From Bacillus sp. Marseille-Q1617 (GTDB lineage: Bacteria; Bacillota; Bacilli; Bacillales; Bacillaceae_B), in the NCBI RefSeq assembly GCF_903645295.1, contig NZ_CAHJXM010000003.1:823682-887681 (forward strand): a DNA stretch of 64,000 nt, written 5' to 3'. The notes below the pieces were generated by a model, which was not told where the DNA came from, ran no database searches, and saw only the letters and a list, made by a program, of their open reading frames with translations. The stretch's first letter is position 1. Every line of letters starts with the position of its first letter. This document shows positions 60,561 through 64,000 of this stretch, in pieces. A program made the translations under genes and the position numbers.

Positions 60561-60779
60561 TTCCTTATCGTCTTGTTATAAAACTAATATGGTTCTTATA
60601 ATAAGTTTTATATCTTTAATTTTAACATATAAAATAATTCAAAATACTTTTAAGTTCTTAGCACTGATGATTTAGGTAAGTTGATCTGGTAATATTATAC
60701 CTATACCCTTGAAAAATGTTTTGATATTTAAATAGTAAACTTGGATATTCACAGATTGTATAAATAAAGAGGTGCAATA
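60561..60779. other. AT-rich spacer before the truncated DUF262 gene
   Basis: No gene; very AT-rich, presumably the promoter region of the DUF262 gene. GAGGTGCAATAG precedes its GTG start. Confidence 0.4.
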
Positions 60780-61172
60780 GTGACCATAAAAAAATCCAAC
60801 TTTTATTCGGTAGGACAGTTTTTAATTAGTGATAAGTTTTTTATCCCAGATTATCAGAGAGAATATTCTTGGGAAGAAGACGAGCAAATAAAGGATTTTT
60901 GGTTAGATCTAGTTGACTTGGTAGAAAATGAAAGAGAAAGTCACTTCTTTGGACAAATTGTTATACATGATGACCATGAAGATAAGAGAAAGTACATAAT
61001 TGATGGCCAGCAGCGTAGCTCAACTTCAATAATATTTTTATCTGTAGTTAGACAATTATTTGATGATATTTATAATGAAACAAATAAAGATGGAGCGAGA
61101 AATAAAGTAGAAGATATTAGATTGAAGATTATTGGAAGCATGGGGACGGTTCTCTTGCTTCCTTTTGCATAA
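60780..61172 (+). pseudogene. DUF262 gene truncated at a dispersed palindrome
   Basis: From GTG 60780 the first 118 codons are a good DUF262 N-terminus: YSVGQFLISDKFFIPDYQRE, YSWEEDEQIKDFWLDLVDLV, FFGQIVIHDD and YIIDGQQRSSTSIIFL with the DGQQR signature of this ParB-like NTPase/nicking domain (GmrSD and other defence proteins). At 61139 the frame runs into GGGGACGGTTCTCTTGCTTC, the half-palindrome also present at 12850, and stops after GSMGTVLLLPFA. Full-length members have more than 500 residues, so the C-terminal parts are missing. Confidence 0.75.
61142..61161. repeat. half of the 12.8-kb palindrome
   Basis: GGGGACGGTTCTCTTGCTTC is identical to 12850-12869. It marks the point where the DUF262 gene ends. 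The matching right arm is missing here. Confidence 0.8.
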
Positions 61173-61223
61173 TTGTAGAAGGGGGTATTGGGACGATTCC
61201 TGATGAAAATATCCTTAAAGGAT

Positions 61224-61264
61224 AAAGAGCAATCTTGGCAAAGGGGGCCGGGGTTGCTCTTTTT
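61224..61264 (+). terminator. terminator-like hairpin
   Basis: AAAGAGCAA ... TTGCTCTTTTT stem around a G-rich 20-base loop with TTTTT. It closes the truncated-gene segment ahead of the replication genes. Confidence 0.6.
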
Positions 61265-61445
61265 GCTGTGGGTTCAGGATGACTGTGCAGAAGGCCATTT
61301 TAGTCAATGTAATGCAGCCAAGTAACATCAATTGATCTTGAATTAAATCATTTGGGAAAGAAATATAAATTTTTTCAATCAAGGGTATCCTTTTCACAAC
61401 TCTATCACTATATAGAAGGTGAATAAGAAAAAGGAGTGATTTGGA

Positions 61446-62300
61446 ATGGCATTGATTGGGTGGACGAAGTTTGAGAGAAGTATTTTGGAGTCAAGGGTGT
61501 TCTGTCACCCGGAGGATGTTCGGATTTATTTGTGGATTTTGAATCATGCGGTGGTGAAGGATGGTGTCGTGGTGGGTGACCGGGTGCTGAAGAAGGGGCA
61601 GTATGTGCAGTCGATCGGTGAGCTTCAGGACAAGCTTATGTTTTATAACGGGAAGAAGAAGGAGAGGTTTAGTTCGTCAAGGGTTCAGCGGTCGATCAAG
61701 CGGCTGGAGAAGGAAGGGCTGTTTACGGCAGAGAAGTTCAGGAGCGGGTATCTGTTTACGGTGAGGGAGGCAAGGGACCCTGTAAGGGATCCGCAGACTG
61801 TGGATATTACATTGAATGAAGAGGATATGACCGATACAAACCGGCACGAAGGGGATGCCGGCATCATTTTGCCCTCGCGATGTGAATCAGCAACGGGGGA
61901 CAATCGGGATAGAAACGGTAACAGAAATAAGAATGTAAAGAACGTAGAGAACGAAAAGAAAAAAACACTCACCACCCTAACGAATACTATGGCAGATAGA
62001 TTGGCGCTCATCACGGAGCATTTCCTGGTGAGGAGGGGAGGAAGCTTTTCGCTGTCACCGGTCGATCAGATGGCGCTTGAGAAGATCAGCCTGCATGAGA
62101 TGTCGGTGGACGAGCTGAAGGCGTTCATGGATGAGCAGTTTGAGAAAATCAAGGTGTATGAGCCGAACGCCACGATTCATAGTCCGAAGTATTTGCTGAA
62201 AGCCTTGGAGAGACGGGAGTCGCCGGGAAAGAGGATGGCCGAGCTGGATGCCATGCTTGACCGGCTGGAAGAGAGTTTGAACGATTATGAAGATGAGTGA
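61446..62300 (+). CDS. phage-type DnaD-like replication protein
   Basis: 284 residues, AAAGGAGTGATT before ATG 61446. The N-terminal winged-helix domain (about 1-105) reads GWTKFERSILESRVFCHPED, VLKKGQYVQSIGELQDKLMF and SSSRVQRSIKRLEKEGLFTA, typical of replication initiation proteins of prophages and integrative elements. A charged low-complexity linker follows (about 120-180, rich in D, R, N, K). The C-terminal part (about 180-284) is helical with MADRLALITEHFLVRRGGSF. It would load the replication machinery with the next two gene products. Overlaps the following gene by 14 bases. A decayed copy lies at 60110. Confidence 0.75.
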   Translation: MALIGWTKFERSILESRVFCHPEDVRIYLWILNHAVVKDGVVVGDRVLKKGQYVQSIGELQDKLMFYNGKKKERFSSSRVQRSIKRLEKEGLFTAEKFRSGYLFTVREARDPVRDPQTVDITLNEEDMTDTNRHEGDAGIILPSRCESATGDNRDRNGNRNKNVKNVENEKKKTLTTLTNTMADRLALITEHFLVRRGGSFSLSPVDQMALEKISLHEMSVDELKAFMDEQFEKIKVYEPNATIHSPKYLLKALERRESPGKRMAELDAMLDRLEESLNDYEDE

Positions 62301-62595
62301 GTTCAAGGAGCTTATGAATCTGCTGCATCTGGCATATCCGGCAAAGAAGCTGCCGGAAACTACGATGAATTTGTGGTTCGGACTGCTTAGGGAATGTGAT
62401 TATCGAGAGGTGAAAAGACGGCTGGACGACCATATCAAACAGCACAAATATATCCCGGGTGTCTCCCAGCTTTATGTGAGTCCCGAGACGGAAACGACGG
62501 TGCTCGACATGCTCGGGGAATGGGAGAAGGAGGGGGTGGAACGGCTTGAACACAATGGTCGACGGAGCGGACCGAAGAAACCTTGGGAGCGATGA
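62287..62595 (+). CDS. helicase loader/inhibitor-like protein (G39P type)
   Basis: 102 residues starting at ATG 62287 or 62293, GGAAGAGAG upstream. MSEFKELMNLLHLAYPAKKL, NLWFGLLRECDYREVKRRLD and HIKQHKYIPGVSQLYVS match the phage family of replicative helicase loader/inhibitors related to SPP1 G39P, in which the N-terminal helices regulate the hexameric helicase. The basic C-terminus (HNGRRSGPKKPWER) overlaps the helicase gene by 50 bases. The gene order DnaD-like, loader, helicase is standard for phage replication modules. Confidence 0.7.
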   Translation: MKMSEFKELMNLLHLAYPAKKLPETTMNLWFGLLRECDYREVKRRLDDHIKQHKYIPGVSQLYVSPETETTVLDMLGEWEKEGVERLEHNGRRSGPKKPWER

Positions 62596-63871
62596 AGCGG
62601 TCTTACGGCTGCTTCATGAAGCAGAGAGTATGATCCTCGGGGCTGTTCTGCTGGAGCAGGACAGGATCCACGAGCTCAGCCTCGAGACGAAGCACTTCAC
62701 CCAGTCGAGGAACCGGATCGTATTCGCGGCGATGAAGGAGCTTCAGAAGAAGAAGGTCGAGATCAACCCGGTGACGCTTGTGGAAGAGCTGCAGGATCAA
62801 ACCGAGAATGCAGGGGGCGTCACCTATCTTCTGGAGCTCGCGGCCCATTGTCCGTCGGTTGCGAATCTCGGCTATTACGAGAGGATCGTGATGAAATACT
62901 ATGACATGAGTGTGATCCGGAATTCGGCCAGCCATTTTTTAAATGATTACACCCCGGAATCTGCACAGGATCTGTACAAGGTGCTCATCGAGATGCATAG
63001 CGAACAGAGTCATGATGAGGAGACGAAAGAGAGTATCCTTATGGAACTCTATGAATCTCTTTATGAGGAGCGGAGGGGGATGCCGGGGGTGAACACCGGG
63101 TTCCCTGCGTTGAACGGGCTGACTGGGGGCTGGAAGGAAGGCGAACTTATCATCCTTGCGGCACGGCCGTCGATGGGGAAGACGGCGCTCGCTATTCAGC
63201 TCGCATGGGAGTGCACGAAGGAAGAGGGGGTGCCGCTCGTCTTTTCCCTCGAGATGAGCTCGAAGCAAATCATACAGCGGCTGCTCTCGAATCTGTCCGA
63301 TATCAATATGATGAAATGGCATAACCCGTATAAATACTTATCGAAGGAGGAAATGCCGCGGATGCAGGAAGCGTTGAACTCGGTCTACAAAGCGAACCTG
63401 CAGCTCTCGGAAAACGGATTGATCACGCTAATGGAAATCAGGCAGCGGATTTTGAATCTTAAGCGGGAGTATCCAACTCAACCGTTTTTGGTGGTGATCG
63501 ATTACCTGCAGCTGATCAACGTGAAGGAGCGGTTTGACCGGCACGACCTGATGATCGGGCATATCACAAAGCAGCTGAAAAGCATGGCGAAGGAATTCGG
63601 GATCCCGATCATCCTCCTGTCCCAGCTGTCGCGGGGTGTGGAATCAAGGGAAGACAAGAGACCGAGGCTTTCGGATCTTCGGGACTCCGGGAATATCGAG
63701 CAGGATGCGGATATTGTGTTGTTTTTATATCGGGATGAGTATTACAACAGTGCATCTGACGCGGGGGATGTTGTGGAAGTGAAGGTGGCGAAGAACCGGA
63801 ACGGGCCGGTCGGGACGGTGAAGTTGAGGTTTAAGAAGGAGTGCGGGCGGTTTAGTGGGAATGGGAAGTGA
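62546..63871 (+). CDS. DnaB-like replicative helicase, phage type
   Basis: 441 residues from TTG 62546 with GGAGGGGGTGG seven bases before (ATG 62555 is the alternative). The N-terminal helical domain contains LHEAESMILGAVLLEQDRIH and GGVTYLLELAAHCPSVANL. The RecA-like domain has Walker A LAARPSMGKTALAIQLAWEC, FSLEMSSKQIIQRLLS, Walker B PFLVVIDYLQLI and PIILLSQLSRGVESREDKRP then SGNIEQDADIVLFLYRDEYY. It ends with AKNRNGPVGTVKLRFKKECG. A complete 5'-3' hexameric helicase motor. Richer in GC than the island to the left, so it belongs to a different acquired block. Confidence 0.92.
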   Translation: MNTMVDGADRRNLGSDEAVLRLLHEAESMILGAVLLEQDRIHELSLETKHFTQSRNRIVFAAMKELQKKKVEINPVTLVEELQDQTENAGGVTYLLELAAHCPSVANLGYYERIVMKYYDMSVIRNSASHFLNDYTPESAQDLYKVLIEMHSEQSHDEETKESILMELYESLYEERRGMPGVNTGFPALNGLTGGWKEGELIILAARPSMGKTALAIQLAWECTKEEGVPLVFSLEMSSKQIIQRLLSNLSDINMMKWHNPYKYLSKEEMPRMQEALNSVYKANLQLSENGLITLMEIRQRILNLKREYPTQPFLVVIDYLQLINVKERFDRHDLMIGHITKQLKSMAKEFGIPIILLSQLSRGVESREDKRPRLSDLRDSGNIEQDADIVLFLYRDEYYNSASDAGDVVEVKVAKNRNGPVGTVKLRFKKECGRFSGNGK

Positions 63872-63883
63872 AGCGGGAAGAGG

Positions 63884-63950
63884 GGACAGGTTCATTGTCC
63901 CGGTTTCGGTCGGGGGCGGGTCGCGGGGACAGGAACCCTGACCCGGTTGG
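63884..63950. repeat. GGGACAGG-type repeats after the helicase gene
   Basis: GGGGACAGGTTCATTGTCCC and, 40 bases on, GGGGACAGGAACCCTGACCC; the GGTTC and GGAACC parts can pair across the unit. Same core as the palindromes at 8 and 12-13 kb. Confidence 0.55.
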
Positions 63951-63989
63951 AGTGGTTTATTTTTATAAAAAAGAAGGGGAGTGACGGGG

Positions 63990-64000
63990 ATGTTTATGAC
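63990..64000 (+). CDS. possible start of the next gene (cut by window edge)
   Basis: ATGTTTATGAC follows AAGGGGAGTGACGGGG at a usual distance, so a gene may begin here. Only three codons are visible; nothing can be said about it. Confidence 0.3.

Noticed and set aside
61215..61397. 60-codon minus-strand frame before the replication genes
   Set aside because: Overlaps a plus-strand terminator hairpin and lacks a start signal.
1..64000. CRISPR array, tRNA or rRNA genes
   Set aside because: No regularly spaced 24-40-base repeats, no conserved rRNA stretches and no tRNA-like cloverleaf with TTC loop noticed on either strand.

Overview
The window comes from a Gram-positive, endospore-forming Bacillaceae chromosome (Bacillus/Rossellomorea-like, genus not certain). 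The evidence is strong AGGAGG-type ribosome binding sites, frequent TTG/GTG starts, lipoprotein signal peptides, a complete gerK-type spore germinant receptor operon (A-C-B order), and B. subtilis-like genes such as a YxjI/LURP-one protein and a YesMN-type two-component pair. No rRNA, tRNA or CRISPR array was seen.

Layout. 0-17 kb is ordinary, mixed chromosome: a PhoD phosphatase cut by the left edge, a PdxH-like oxidase, the gerK operon with divergent tiny membrane proteins, a glyoxalase-fold protein, a lipoprotein nuclease with EF-hand/Excalibur-like calcium motifs, a lipoprotein MTA/SAH nucleosidase, and an Mrr-like type IV restriction enzyme. Small GC-rich palindromes built on GGGACAGG(CCC) are scattered between genes. 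17.3-36.9 kb is one large locus for alpha-1,6-glucan (dextran/isomalto-oligosaccharide) use. It holds a sugar ABC transporter without its own ATPase, a lipoprotein GH66 enzyme, a YesM/YesN-type sensor pair, a second orphan solute-binding lipoprotein, an oligo-1,6-glucosidase, two Gfo/Idh/MocA dehydrogenases, a ThuA-like protein, and a secreted 1433-residue GH66 enzyme with six CBM35-like modules inserted in its barrel. Similar cre-like sites lie at the start of both transcription units.

37-43.7 kb is a mosaic of small transferred-looking genes: a MazG-like pyrophosphohydrolase and its broken duplicate, an EEP-family phosphoesterase/nuclease, a TPR/winged-helix protein, a metallopeptidase with an extra N-terminal domain, an SBD-HNH endonuclease of the type that reads phosphorothioate DNA, Vsr, and two copies of a ~65-residue protein. 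44-60 kb is an AT-rich defence island. It contains a DISARM class 2-like system (two-gene drmE-like unit, drmA, drmB, an HTH-fused cytosine methyltransferase, no recognisable drmC), two opposite-strand genes (a Zn-ribbon/nuclease-like protein and a recombinase-like domain lacking the catalytic serine), an McrBC pair whose mcrB is frameshifted near its 5' end, and a protein with a HEPN-like R-x4-H motif. 60-64 kb holds a decayed copy and then an intact copy of a phage-type replication module (DnaD-like protein, helicase loader, DnaB-like helicase), separated by a DUF262 gene truncated at one of the dispersed palindromes.

How it works together (inference): dextran is cut or cyclised outside the cell by the two GH66 enzymes, imported by the ABC transporter (probably energised by a shared MsmX-type ATPase encoded elsewhere) and hydrolysed by the GH13 enzyme. 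The two-component system, perhaps with the orphan binding protein, senses the oligosaccharides. In the island, methyltransferase plus Vsr would maintain a CCWGG-type self mark for DISARM, while McrBC, Mrr and SBD-HNH would attack foreign modified DNA.
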